Shown here: positions 1 through 7,250 of the stretch, piece by piece
Position numbering within the stretch: the stretch's first letter is position 1
How the letters are laid out: each line of letters begins with the position of its first letter
Source of the DNA: an uncultured Traorella sp.
Lineage (GTDB): Bacteria; Bacillota_I; Bacilli_A; Erysipelotrichales; Erysipelotrichaceae
Reading direction: 5' to 3'
DNA: 8,795 nucleotides
Assembly (NCBI GenBank): GCA_945938205.1
Contig: CAMEUL010000052.1
Span: 1 to 8,795 of the forward strand
Notes under the pieces: model-generated
The model's input: the letters and a program-made list of their open reading frames with translations, nothing else
Databases searched by the model: none
Told to the model about the DNA's origin: nothing
Program-made: the position numbers and the translations under genes

Positions 1-74
1 AAGATTTCCGCATGATCTCCTCCGGTCTCTAAACAGAGATCCAGAATTTCATGCAACTGATTTTTTTCAAGCAT
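1..74 (-). CDS. TldD/PmbA-family metalloprotease, N-terminal fragment (runs off the left edge)
   Basis: Only the first 24 codons are present, reading leftward from an ATG at 74-72. The peptide begins MLEKNQLHEILDLC and continues to a T-G-G-D-H-A-E-I segment. This resembles the N-terminus of TldD/PmbA proteins, in which a short amphipathic helix precedes a (T/K)GADxAE(I/V) motif. A GAGGTG ribosome binding site lies 5 to 6 bases upstream of the ATG, which supports the start. Members of the family are zinc-dependent peptidases acting on small or modified peptides, but the metal-binding region lies outside the window. The gene is divergent from the small ORF at 164-253. The family call rests on a very short stretch and I cannot tell TldD from PmbA. 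Confidence 0.6.
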   Translation of the reverse strand, partial: MLEKNQLHEILDLCLETGGDHAEI

Positions 75-94
75 AATTTCACCTCTGGTTTTAT

Positions 95-100
95 ATTATC
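95..100 (-). promoter_or_regulatory. Possible extended -10 promoter for the tldD-like gene
   Basis: Read on the minus strand the sequence is TGTGATAAT, a TGn extended -10 motif followed by GATAAT, about 20 nt before the ATG. No convincing -35 hexamer stands at normal spacing. The position is right and the AT-rich 75-160 interval must carry promoters for both divergent genes, but the motif is short. Confidence 0.35.
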
Positions 101-163
101 ACATTTCCATTCGCTTGTATTTACTTTTCAATGGTATTGAGTTATCTTTATATGCAAGGAGTG

Positions 164-253
164 ATGCATATCAAAAAGAAAATTCAGGTCACGATCTTAT
201 TGCTGTTATGTCTGGCAATGATCATTGGGCCCATACTCAGCATGCTTGTTTAA
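164..253 (+). CDS. Putative 29-aa single-pass membrane miniprotein
   Basis: The frame ATG(164) to TAA(251-253) encodes a basic N-terminus (MHIKKKIQ) followed by about 20 hydrophobic residues (V-T-I-L-L-L-L-C-L-A-M-I-I-G-P-I-L-S-M-L-V) ending at the C-terminus. That is the layout of a one-helix membrane peptide with its positive end inside. A strong AAGGAG (156-161) precedes it, but the gap to the ATG is only 2 nt, so the spacing is short; GTG at 161 is in frame but overlaps the ribosome site. An intrinsic terminator starts immediately after the stop, so the unit looks like a complete tiny gene. I do not recognise the family. The basic-then-hydrophobic layout with a late G-x-I-L-S resembles tiny Firmicute membrane proteins such as DUF4044, which is unverified. 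It could also be non-coding sequence between tldD and the terminator. Confidence 0.5.
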   Translation: MHIKKKIQVTILLLLCLAMIIGPILSMLV

Positions 254-288
254 AAAAACCTCGCAAGTGATTCACTTACGAGGTTTTT
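254..288. terminator. Bidirectional intrinsic terminator between the miniprotein ORF and ribU
   Basis: AAAAACCTCG, an unpaired C, and AAGTG pair across a 3-nt loop with CACTT, an unpaired A, and CGAGGTTTTT. The stem is 15 bp with one C/A mismatch, and has a T run on the plus side and a run of seven T on the minus side. It begins just after the TAA of the 29-aa ORF (plus) and just after the ribU stop codon (minus). It can therefore stop transcription from both converging genes. Confidence 0.9.
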
Positions 289-290
289 CA

Positions 291-935
291 TTAAATCACG
301 CCTTTTAATACCATTCCCCAGATAATGCAGGTAATCAATAAAACCAAAGCCACTAACATATATCCCAGTTTTGTAGGTTTCGCATTTTTGGATGTTGGTT
401 CAACCAGACTGATCTTTCGTAAAGCACCCACCACAGGCTTATAAAGGATCAAGGTCAGAGCACTGTTGAGCAAGGCCTTAAATAAGTTAAATGGCAAGAT
501 CGCCGGTACCAAAAGTTCCACGACTGCTTCTCTAGGAACACCCATATATAATGGTGTAATCAGATAATTCCATAAAAGCATCACAGCTGTCATCAAAAGA
601 GTTCCGCCAATCAATCCTAGCCAAGCACCTTTCATCGTATGGTCTTTCTTATAGATGAAAGCTGCCGTACAGGCAAAAGCACATGAAGCCAGCACATTCA
701 TGATCAGACCAATCACACCGGTTGAGGAAATCGTCAGAAATTCAATAAAGGATGAAATGGCAGATACCGCCAATGCCATCAAAGGTCCAAACAGAAATCC
801 TGCAATAGTTATGATTACATCTTTTGGTTCATAACTTAAAAATAATACAATTGGAATACGGATCAGTGCCACCATAACAAAGGCAACGGCACTGAACATG
901 GCCATCATGACCATCTTTTTGGTTTTTGTGTTCAT
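291..935 (-). CDS. ribU: ECF transporter substrate-binding subunit, riboflavin-specific (RibU)
   Basis: This 214-residue, strongly hydrophobic protein has about six membrane helices, as expected for the S component of an energy-coupling factor transporter. RibU-like stretches are visible: Y-E-P-K-D-V-I-I-T-I-A-G-F-L-F-G-P after helix 1, W-N-Y-L-I-T-P-L-Y-M-G-V-P near the middle, and P-F-N-L-F-K-A-L-L-N-S before helix 6. An AxxxA motif (A12-M-F-S-A16) in the first helix matches the motif S components use to dock on EcfT. Specificity for riboflavin is strongly supported by the FMN riboswitch directly upstream. The ATG at 935 is chosen because GGAGGG lies 7 nt before it; an in-frame TTG at 950 would sit inside the attenuator tail. 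The shared EcfA/EcfA'/EcfT energising module is not in the window, which is normal for group II ECF systems. The gene ends 2 nt before a strong terminator. Confidence 0.93.
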   Translation of the reverse strand: MNTKTKKMVMMAMFSAVAFVMVALIRIPIVLFLSYEPKDVIITIAGFLFGPLMALAVSAISSFIEFLTISSTGVIGLIMNVLASCAFACTAAFIYKKDHTMKGAWLGLIGGTLLMTAVMLLWNYLITPLYMGVPREAVVELLVPAILPFNLFKALLNSALTLILYKPVVGALRKISLVEPTSKNAKPTKLGYMLVALVLLITCIIWGMVLKGVI

Positions 936-948
936 CGTTTCTCCCTCC

Positions 949-978
949 AAAAAACACCTGGAAAGATCTTCCAGGTGT
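949..978 (-). terminator. Attenuator terminator of the FMN riboswitch
   Basis: On the minus strand ACACCTGGAA (978-969), a 5-nt loop, TTCCAGGTGT (963-954) and a run of six T form a perfect 10-bp hairpin with a U tail. It lies between the riboswitch aptamer and the ribU ribosome binding site, and the U tract runs directly into GGAGGG. This is the standard expression platform for FMN-induced premature termination. An additional weak hairpin (GCTTG/CAAGC, 983-999) lies between aptamer and terminator. Confidence 0.92.
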
Positions 979-1002
979 CAATGCTTGGTTTAAACAAGCC
1001 AC

Positions 1003-1112
1003 ATCTTCTTTCATCCAGACTATCACTGTTGGTTTTGGAATTGCACCAAATCATGCGTTTTACCGCTCGCGGACTTTACCGCCAGTAGGGATTTACACCC
1101 TGCCCTGAAGAT
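1003..1112 (-). ncRNA. FMN riboswitch (RFN element)
   Basis: Read on the minus strand, the element starts with ATCTTCAGGGCAGGGTG and has the aptamer core ACTGGCGGTAAAGTCCGCGAGC. It goes on through GGTGCAATTCC and ends AGTCTGGATGAAAGAAGAT, which matches the conserved RFN blocks in order. The closing stem P1 pairs AUCUUC (1112-1107) with GAAGAU (1008-1003). The aptamer binds flavin mononucleotide. The downstream hairpin at 949-978 is positioned so that FMN binding ends transcription before ribU. A candidate antiterminator pairs CAGGGUGU of the aptamer 5' side (1102-1095) with ACACCUGG of the terminator (978-971), 7 of 8 positions allowing G-U. Confidence 0.97.
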
Positions 1113-1133
1113 TCTTTTCAAATGTATAATATC

Positions 1134-1161
1134 ATTTTAAACCGAAATGCTTATTTGTCAA
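1134..1161 (-). promoter_or_regulatory. Sigma-A type promoter for the riboswitch-ribU transcript
   Basis: On the minus strand a perfect -35 TTGACA (1161-1156) is followed after 16 nt by -10 TAAAAT (1139-1134). This would start RNA near 1127, about 15 nt ahead of the riboswitch P1 stem. The -35 begins 2 nt downstream of the glgP stop codon, so the promoter is packed against the end of the preceding gene. Confidence 0.75.
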
Positions 1162-1163
1162 GA

Positions 1164-3578
1164 CTATTTCAATGTAATCTTGTTCAGATGCCAGATATCG
1201 CGCACATATTCTTCAATCGTACGGTCACTTGAGAAATAGCCACTCTTCGCAATATTGATAAGACACATTCTTGCCCAGCGGTTTCTGTCTGCATAGTAGT
1301 CACGAACTCTTGACTGAGTTGTCTGATATGCATCAAAATCTGCCAGCAAGAAGTATTCATCATTTTTAAACATCAGTTCATCGTAAATGATCTTAAATTC
1401 TTCACGATTCTGTGACCATGTTCCATCAATCAGAGAATCCACGATCTTTTTCAGATGTGGAAGATGGTTGTAGTAATCCCATACATTATAAGAATGGGCA
1501 CGTTTCATGGTTTCCACTTCTTCCACCTTTAATCCGAAGATAAAGGCATTGTCATATCCTACACGTTCTACAATTTCCACATTGGCTCCATCGAGTGTTC
1601 CTAATGTAATGGCTCCATTCATCATGAATTTCATGTTTCCGGTACCACTGGCTTCTTTACCGGCTGTGGAAATCTGTTCACTGACATCGGCTGCATTCAT
1701 TAAAATTTCCGCAATGCTGACACCATAGTTAGGAATGAAGACCACTTTCATATAAGGAGCAATTTCCGGATCATTGTTGACTTTTTCTGCAATAGAATGA
1801 ATCAACTGAATAACTTTCTTCGCAAACGTATAAGCAGGAGCTGCCTTGGCTGCAAAGATAAAGGTTCTTGGATAAATTCTGAAGTTTGGATCTTCTTTCA
1901 TTCTCTGATAGAGATAAATAATATGCATCACATTCAAAAGCTGACGCTTATAGGCATGAAGACGCTTTGCCTGTACATCGAAAATGGAGTTGATGTCCAC
2001 TACGATTCCTGTTACTTGTTTGATATAATCTGCCAGAATCTGTTTTCTCTTCAGTTTTAGATCCAAAAATTCCTGTTGAACATTGGCATCATCGACAAAA
2101 TTCATCAGTTTTTCCAGATCCTGAGAATGATTAACATAACTATCACCAATGGTCTTATCCAATAAAGCTTTCAGTTCTGGGTTGGAATAAACCAGCCATC
2201 TTCTGTGAGTGATACCATTGGTTTTGTTGTTGAATTTGTAAGGTTCAATAGCATATTGATTCTTGAAAACATCATTGATAAGAATCTGAGAGTGCAATGC
2301 TGCCACACCATTCACCGAATGTGAACCAATGATGGCCAGATTTGCCATATGCACCTGTCCGTCAATGATCACACGTGTTGAGTTGATCAGATCTGGACGA
2401 TAGTACTTATAATTGAGTTCATAGCAGTAACGACGATCAATTTCTTCAATGATCATATAAATACGTGGCAAGAGGTTCTGAATATAGAACACTGGCCATT
2501 TTTCAAGTGCTTCTGCCAATACAGTATGATTGGTATATGCCACCGCTTCTTTGACGATCTTGAAAGCATCATCCCATTCATATAAATAATCATCCATCAG
2601 AATACGCATTAATTCCGGAATGGCCAATACTGGATGTGTATCATTCAACTGAATGGCATTCTTTTCTGCAAAGTTATCCAGTGTATCATATACACGAAGA
2701 TGAGCCTTGATCATGGCAGTCAGACCTGCAGAGACAAAGAAATACTGCTGTTTTAAACGAAGATATCTTCCTTCTTCTGTTGAATCATCCGGATAAACAT
2801 TCTGATTGATGGCAGTCACATCTTTAATGTATTTCGCAAATTCCTGTGAATTAGAAGCATCTTCTGCTGGTTCAGCACTCCACAAACGAAGCGTATTGGT
2901 CAAATTGGTTCCATGTCCAACCACTTCCATATCATAAGGAACCGCACGAATCACCTGAGCTCCTACATGGTTGATCTTAGCTTTTCCATAGTTATCCATT
3001 TCCATCTGGATAGATCCGTAGAACTTCACATTGACAGCATGTTTTGGTTTTCTTACTTCCCAAACATTCCCAAGTTTCAGCCACTGATCCGGAACTTCTA
3101 CCTGTTTTCCATCAACAATTTTCTGTTTGAAAAGTCCGTATTCATAGCGAATACAGTTTCCGTGTCCGGCATATCCTAAAGATGCCAATGAATCCAGGAA
3201 GCAGGCAGCCAGTCTTCCCAGCCCCCCATTTCCAAGTCCTGCATCGGATTCCAGTTCTTCCAGTTCATTGATATCGATTCCCAGATCCTTTAATCCGTCA
3301 CGTACAATTTCATAGATCCCCAGATTCATCAGATTGTTTGTCAAAAGACGACCAATCAAGAATTCCATGGAAAAATAATACATCTGTTTTTCTTGCTTTT
3401 TCGCAATTTCTTCTTTGCTAGCTTTCCAGTTAACAGCCGCATAGTCGCGGATCATGGTTCCTAATACCATATATTTTTCAGTAATGTGGGACTGTTCAAT
3501 GGAACGCCCATATTTAGCAACAATTCTTGCTTTGAATTCTTCTTTGAATTCTTCTGAATTTGTAAATTTATACCCCAT
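1164..3578 (-). CDS. glgP: Glycogen/alpha-glucan phosphorylase
   Basis: This 804-residue protein belongs to the GT35 phosphorylases, which use pyridoxal phosphate to release glucose-1-phosphate from alpha-1,4-glucan ends. Bacterial members are usually about 800 residues, so it is full length. Visible motifs include GNGGLGRLAACFLDSLASLGY in the N-terminal half, LNDTHP (311-316, His315 in the active-site loop), NGITHRRWL, KRLHAYKRQ and IPNYGVSIAE. The PLP-lysine block EASGTGNMKF (Lys650) is followed by GTLDGANVEI. The ATG at 3578 is preferred because GGGAGGAAATT stands right before it; an upstream in-frame ATG at 3620 lies in the terminator tail and has no ribosome site. The N-terminus is short, without the eukaryotic phosphoserine region. 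It follows glgB but a terminator stands between them, so it may be uncoupled from pgm-glgB. Maltodextrin phosphorylase is the main alternative; the glgB neighbour favours glycogen. No terminator follows its TAG stop. Confidence 0.95.
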   Translation of the reverse strand: MGYKFTNSEEFKEEFKARIVAKYGRSIEQSHITEKYMVLGTMIRDYAAVNWKASKEEIAKKQEKQMYYFSMEFLIGRLLTNNLMNLGIYEIVRDGLKDLGIDINELEELESDAGLGNGGLGRLAACFLDSLASLGYAGHGNCIRYEYGLFKQKIVDGKQVEVPDQWLKLGNVWEVRKPKHAVNVKFYGSIQMEMDNYGKAKINHVGAQVIRAVPYDMEVVGHGTNLTNTLRLWSAEPAEDASNSQEFAKYIKDVTAINQNVYPDDSTEEGRYLRLKQQYFFVSAGLTAMIKAHLRVYDTLDNFAEKNAIQLNDTHPVLAIPELMRILMDDYLYEWDDAFKIVKEAVAYTNHTVLAEALEKWPVFYIQNLLPRIYMIIEEIDRRYCYELNYKYYRPDLINSTRVIIDGQVHMANLAIIGSHSVNGVAALHSQILINDVFKNQYAIEPYKFNNKTNGITHRRWLVYSNPELKALLDKTIGDSYVNHSQDLEKLMNFVDDANVQQEFLDLKLKRKQILADYIKQVTGIVVDINSIFDVQAKRLHAYKRQLLNVMHIIYLYQRMKEDPNFRIYPRTFIFAAKAAPAYTFAKKVIQLIHSIAEKVNNDPEIAPYMKVVFIPNYGVSIAEILMNAADVSEQISTAGKEASGTGNMKFMMNGAITLGTLDGANVEIVERVGYDNAFIFGLKVEEVETMKRAHSYNVWDYYNHLPHLKKIVDSLIDGTWSQNREEFKIIYDELMFKNDEYFLLADFDAYQTTQSRVRDYYADRNRWARMCLINIAKSGYFSSDRTIEEYVRDIWHLNKITLK

Positions 3579-3600
3579 AATTTCCTCCCATAGCCACCAA

Positions 3601-3606
3601 ATTTTA
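3601..3606 (-). promoter_or_regulatory. Possible extended -10 promoter for glgP
   Basis: On the minus strand TGTTAAAAT carries a TGn extension and TAAAAT, placed between the glgB terminator and the glgP ribosome binding site, so RNA would start near 3594. The -35 region falls in the poly-T tail of the terminator and is not convincing. The idea is supported mainly by position: glgP needs either this promoter or read-through. Confidence 0.35.
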
Positions 3607-3621
3607 ACATTTTTACCCATT

Positions 3622-3654
3622 AAAAAAAAGTACTTTTATTGAAAAAGTACTTTT
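3622..3654 (-). terminator. AT-rich intrinsic terminator between glgB and glgP (paired palindromes)
   Basis: Two copies of the self-complementary 12-mer AAAAGTACTTTT (3643-3654 and 3626-3637) are separated by a 5-nt loop. They can form one 12-bp hairpin followed on the minus strand by a run of eight T. The stem has only two G/C pairs per arm, so termination may be partial and allow some read-through into glgP. On the plus strand the T run is short, so it acts mainly leftward. Each 12-mer is also a palindrome that could act as a dimeric protein site. Confidence 0.75.
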
Positions 3655-3671
3655 CTATTGGTTTTATAGGA

Positions 3672-5513
3672 TTATTTTACCTTTTTTCTGGACTTGATTT
3701 CTTTCACTTCAAATACAATACCACTGAAAGGAGCTATCTCAAATTCACAACTGTAATTCAAATTGTTATGAGGAACTTTTTTCGTGCGAAGTGCTTTTGT
3801 ATTGCGGATATTGCTTCCACTGTAAATATCAGTATCCGTATTCAGAACTTCCTTCAATGTGGCATTTCTGTCCACACCCATTCTGAAGTTGACATAGTGA
3901 TTACTGGAGAAATTGAGAACGATAATATACTCCTGCTCTTTGCTCATTCTCCGATAGATAAAGATATTGTCCGCCTTGTTGTCAGCATCGATCCACTTGA
4001 AGCCATCCCAGGAATAATCCTGCTGATAGAACGCTTCATTTTCAGTTACCAATTGATTAAGATCAGCAATATAGCGAGAGAAGGAATCGTGCATTGGATA
4101 TTCCAACATGAACCAGTCATTTTCCTTTTCTTCATCCCATTCTCTAAACTGTCCGAATTCATTGCCCATGAAATTCAGTTTCTTTCCAGGATGCGTCATC
4201 ATATACATATATAACGTTCTTGCCTGAGCGAATTTCTGCTCATAAGTTCCCCACATTTTGTCAACGATGGTATGTTTTCCGTGAACGACTTCATCATGAG
4301 ACAATGGAAGAATAAATTTTTCTGAGTAGAAATAAGCCATGGAGAAGGTCATCTGATTGTGATGATACTGACGGTAAATTGGATCTTTCTCAAGATATTT
4401 CAACGTATCATGCATCCATCCAAGATCCCACTTGTAGTCAAATCCTAGACCATCTTCCCAAGTAGGTGCGCAGACTTTCGGAAAGTCACTGGAATCTTCC
4501 GCAACTAGGAAAACTTCCGGATGCAGCTGATGCAGGTTATAATTCATACGCTTAATGAAATGAAGAGCTCCTTCATTCACACCTAGATCTTTATTTCCAT
4601 GCCAGAAAATCATGTTGGCAATGGCATCCATACGAATTCCATCTACATGGAAAATCTCCAGCCAGTAGTTGGCTGCGGACATTAGGAAACAGCGTACTTC
4701 TTCACGCCACAGATTAAAGTTGCTGGTTCCCCATTGTGAATTCGCATCAATATCCTTTTCATATTCATATAAAGGTGTTCCATCAAAATAATTGAGGGAA
4801 TGGTTGTCCTTTACAAAATGCACAGGAACAAAGTCCATGATCACACCAATATCATTCTGATGCAGTTTATTGATCAGTGTTTTCAATCCATTGATCGTTC
4901 CATAACGGCTCGTTACAGAGAAGTAACCACTGGTCTGATATCCCCAGCTGCCATCAAATGGATACTCGCTGAGGGGCATGAATTCAACATGCGTATAATG
5001 CATTTTTTTGACATAAGCAATAAGATCATCTGCAATTTCTTCATAAGTAAACCAGTCACGTCCATCGCTTGGTTTTTTCCAGGAACCCAGATGAAGTTCA
5101 TAAATGTTCATTGGCTGATCAATATTGCGCGTACGCTTTTTCATCCATGCCTTATCCTTAAAGATCGGATCATTAATCTCTTCCACAACAGAAGCTGTAT
5201 TTGGTCTCAACTGAGAATAGAAAGCATAAGGATCTGCCTTATCCACCACATTTCCATACGCTTGCTGGACGCGCAGTTTATACTGCTGGCCTTTTTTCAC
5301 ATTTGGAATAAACAGTTCATATATGCCCCGATCATGAATTCGTTTCATTTTGGAAGCATCATCTTCGGTCCAATCATTGAAATCTCCAATGACATGAATC
5401 TGTCGTGCATGTGGAGCATAGGTTCTGAAAACAGCTCCGCCGTTTTCTAAATGTGCACCAAAATACTCATAAGCATCACATGCATTACCTTCAAAAAAAT
5501 CTTTTAAGTTCAT
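3672..5513 (-). CDS. glgB: 1,4-alpha-glucan (glycogen) branching enzyme
   Basis: This 613-residue GH13 enzyme cuts an alpha-1,4 chain and re-attaches it through an alpha-1,6 bond. The CBM48-type N-terminal domain is marked by GDFNDW (43-48), followed by a (beta/alpha)8 barrel with SEYPFDGSWGYQ ending at residue 193. The catalytic set is complete: nucleophile Asp296 in GIRMDAIANM, acid/base Glu339 in LVAEDSSDFP, and Asp407 in LPLSHDEVVHGK. The spacings of 43 and 68 residues are what I recall for shorter Firmicute branching enzymes. E. coli GlgB is about 728 residues; the extra N1 domain is missing here, as in many Gram-positive forms. The C-terminal beta domain is followed by a lysine-rich tail (SRKKVK). 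The ATG at 5513 is preceded by AAAAGGAG, which begins in the pgm stop codon 11 nt away, so the two genes are co-transcribed and probably translationally coupled. Confidence 0.97.
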   Translation of the reverse strand: MNLKDFFEGNACDAYEYFGAHLENGGAVFRTYAPHARQIHVIGDFNDWTEDDASKMKRIHDRGIYELFIPNVKKGQQYKLRVQQAYGNVVDKADPYAFYSQLRPNTASVVEEINDPIFKDKAWMKKRTRNIDQPMNIYELHLGSWKKPSDGRDWFTYEEIADDLIAYVKKMHYTHVEFMPLSEYPFDGSWGYQTSGYFSVTSRYGTINGLKTLINKLHQNDIGVIMDFVPVHFVKDNHSLNYFDGTPLYEYEKDIDANSQWGTSNFNLWREEVRCFLMSAANYWLEIFHVDGIRMDAIANMIFWHGNKDLGVNEGALHFIKRMNYNLHQLHPEVFLVAEDSSDFPKVCAPTWEDGLGFDYKWDLGWMHDTLKYLEKDPIYRQYHHNQMTFSMAYFYSEKFILPLSHDEVVHGKHTIVDKMWGTYEQKFAQARTLYMYMMTHPGKKLNFMGNEFGQFREWDEEKENDWFMLEYPMHDSFSRYIADLNQLVTENEAFYQQDYSWDGFKWIDADNKADNIFIYRRMSKEQEYIIVLNFSSNHYVNFRMGVDRNATLKEVLNTDTDIYSGSNIRNTKALRTKKVPHNNLNYSCEFEIAPFSGIVFEVKEIKSRKKVK

Positions 5514-5524
5514 ACATTCTCCTT

Positions 5525-7213
5525 TTAAGCGATGGCATCAGCCATGGCTTTCTGATAAGTAGCTGTTTTTTCTTTTGCTTCCTCTTTACTGTTTCCTTTT
5601 ACACAATAATAGAATTTACATTTTGGTTCAGTACCGCTTGGTCTTACAGCGATCCATGAGCCATCTTCCAAATAGAACTTCAATACATCTGATTTAGTGA
5701 AACCGACAAGGTCAGATTCCACACCATTTTCAACACGTTTCAACGTACTGTAATCTTCATGTGCCACAACTTTAGCTCCTCCGATCACAGATGGTGTATT
5801 GTTTCTGAAAGTAGCCATGATTTCCTTGATTCTCATAGCACCTTCCTGTCCGGCTAATGATAAAGATGTCTGGCTTTCCTGATATGTTCCCAGTTCTTCA
5901 TACAATCCATCAAGTACATCCACCAATGTTTTTCCTAATGCATGATAATAGCAAGCAGCTTCTGCCAGCATCAAACATGCCTGAGGTGCATCCTTGTCAC
6001 GTACAAATGGAGAGATCAGAGAACCATAACTTTCTTCATATCCAAAAACATATTCCTTTTCATGATTCACTTCATATTTGGCAACTTTTTCACCAATGAA
6101 TTTGAATCCAGTCAATGTTTTTTCAGTTTCAACACCATATTTAGAAGCAATCTTTTCTCCCAGATCACTGGTTACTACTGTGTTGAACATAACGGCATTC
6201 TTAGGCATTCTACCCTTAGCTGTCAACTGAGAGAAAATATATTCGATCAAAACAGATCCTGACTGATTTCCTGTCAGAAGCACATATTCACCATGATGTT
6301 TCACAGCCACACCCATACGGTCAGCATCTGGATCACAACTCAATACGATATCAGCATCTTCTTTTTTCGCATATTCCAAAGCCAAATTATAAGAAGCAGG
6401 TTCTTCTGGATTTGGTGTTGGTGTCATTGAGAAATCAGGATCCGGTGTACACTGTTCCACAACAGGCACATAATGATAACCGGCTCTCTTATACACTTCC
6501 TGCACAGGAATATTGCTGGTTCCATGCTGTGGTGTGAAAATAATCTTGATCGCATCCTTGTTTACATCCGGATTCAATTGAATAGATAAAACTTTTTCAT
6601 AGTATGCTTCATCCACTTCTTTACCAATGATATGAATGAAACTATCATCAGCATGACTTGTTTCAATGGCTAATTCATCTTCAACAGCGTTGACTTGAGC
6701 AATGACCTGAGAAGCCAATGCAGGAACAAGCTGACATCCTTTTTCATCACAAAGTTTGTAACCATTATATTCTTTTGGATTATGAGAAGCCGTGATCATG
6801 ATGCCTCCAGCGCATCCTAAATGACGTACGGCAAAACTCAATTCTGGTGTTGGTCGAAGACTTTCAAATACATATGTTACAATACCAAATGTGGAAAGTA
6901 CTTTGGCACTGTCCATGGCAAATTCATAGGACATGTGACGATTATCATATCCAATGGCAATTCCTTTTTTCTTTGCTTCTTCCCCTAAAGAACAAATATA
7001 ATGAGCAAAACCTACATTAGCTTTGCGAATGGTGTGTACATTGATACGGTTGGTTCCTGCCCCAAGCAGTCCTCTCATTCCCGCTGTACCAAATTCAATG
7101 TTTGTGTAAAAGGCGTCATTTTTTGCCTTTTCATCCATTTTTAAAAGTTCCTCTTTTAATGCTGGATCAATGTTAGGATGGTTGACCCATCTATTATATT
7201 TTTCTGCTACCAT
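5525..7213 (-). CDS. pgcA: Alpha-phosphoglucomutase / phosphohexomutase (PgcA-like)
   Basis: This 562-residue member of the alpha-D-phosphohexomutase family interconverts glucose-1-phosphate and glucose-6-phosphate. The signatures are all present and in order: FGTAGMRG (41-48); TASHNPKEYNGYK with the phosphorylated Ser143; metal-binding DPDADRMG (Asp294, Asp296, Asp298); sugar-binding GYEESYG (391-397); and the phosphate-binding loop RPSGTEPK (524-531). The long form matches the Bacillus PgcA type rather than the approximately 450-residue GlmM or ManB types, though some long members also act on mannose-phosphate. The ATG at 7213 has a near-perfect TAGGAGGA 7 nt upstream. It is first in a pgm-glgB operon: phosphorolysis by GlgP yields glucose-1-phosphate, which this enzyme passes to glycolysis, or it runs the other way to supply glycogen synthesis. 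A promoter-like -10 and a cre-like site lie just upstream. Confidence 0.93.
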   Translation of the reverse strand: MVAEKYNRWVNHPNIDPALKEELLKMDEKAKNDAFYTNIEFGTAGMRGLLGAGTNRINVHTIRKANVGFAHYICSLGEEAKKKGIAIGYDNRHMSYEFAMDSAKVLSTFGIVTYVFESLRPTPELSFAVRHLGCAGGIMITASHNPKEYNGYKLCDEKGCQLVPALASQVIAQVNAVEDELAIETSHADDSFIHIIGKEVDEAYYEKVLSIQLNPDVNKDAIKIIFTPQHGTSNIPVQEVYKRAGYHYVPVVEQCTPDPDFSMTPTPNPEEPASYNLALEYAKKEDADIVLSCDPDADRMGVAVKHHGEYVLLTGNQSGSVLIEYIFSQLTAKGRMPKNAVMFNTVVTSDLGEKIASKYGVETEKTLTGFKFIGEKVAKYEVNHEKEYVFGYEESYGSLISPFVRDKDAPQACLMLAEAACYYHALGKTLVDVLDGLYEELGTYQESQTSLSLAGQEGAMRIKEIMATFRNNTPSVIGGAKVVAHEDYSTLKRVENGVESDLVGFTKSDVLKFYLEDGSWIAVRPSGTEPKCKFYYCVKGNSKEEAKEKTATYQKAMADAIA

Positions 7214-7237
7214 AAAGATATCCTCCTAGATGATTTT

Positions 7238-7243
7238 ATTATA
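7238..7243 (-). promoter_or_regulatory. -10 element of the pgm-glgB promoter
   Basis: A perfect TATAAT on the minus strand would start RNA near 7231, giving an 18-nt leader with the ribosome site in it. The best -35 is TTAACT (7268-7263), at a long 19-nt spacing. A weak -35 suggests dependence on an activator, on upstream A-tracts, or on low basal use. Confidence 0.6.
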
Positions 7244-7250
7244 CACTAAT

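Noticed and set aside
936..950. Upstream in-frame TTG start for ribU (adds five residues)
   Set aside because: It overlaps the ribosome binding site and the attenuator's U tract; the ATG at 935 has GGAGGG at good spacing.
983..1000. Small hairpin GCTTG/CAAGC between aptamer and terminator, considered as a separate regulatory element
   Set aside because: Only five pairs with a 7-nt loop; more likely a linker of the riboswitch expression platform.
3579..3620. Upstream in-frame ATG start for glgP (adds 14 residues including W-W-L-W)
   Set aside because: It has no ribosome site, lies in the tail of the glgB terminator and precedes the likely glgP promoter; the ATG at 3578 has GGGAGG directly upstream and fits family length.
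3639..4214. Plus-strand 191-codon open frame opposite glgB
   Set aside because: It is antisense to a clearly functional glgB with all catalytic residues, has no recognisable motif, and is best read as a codon-bias shadow. The same applies to 4800-5450 (216 codons).
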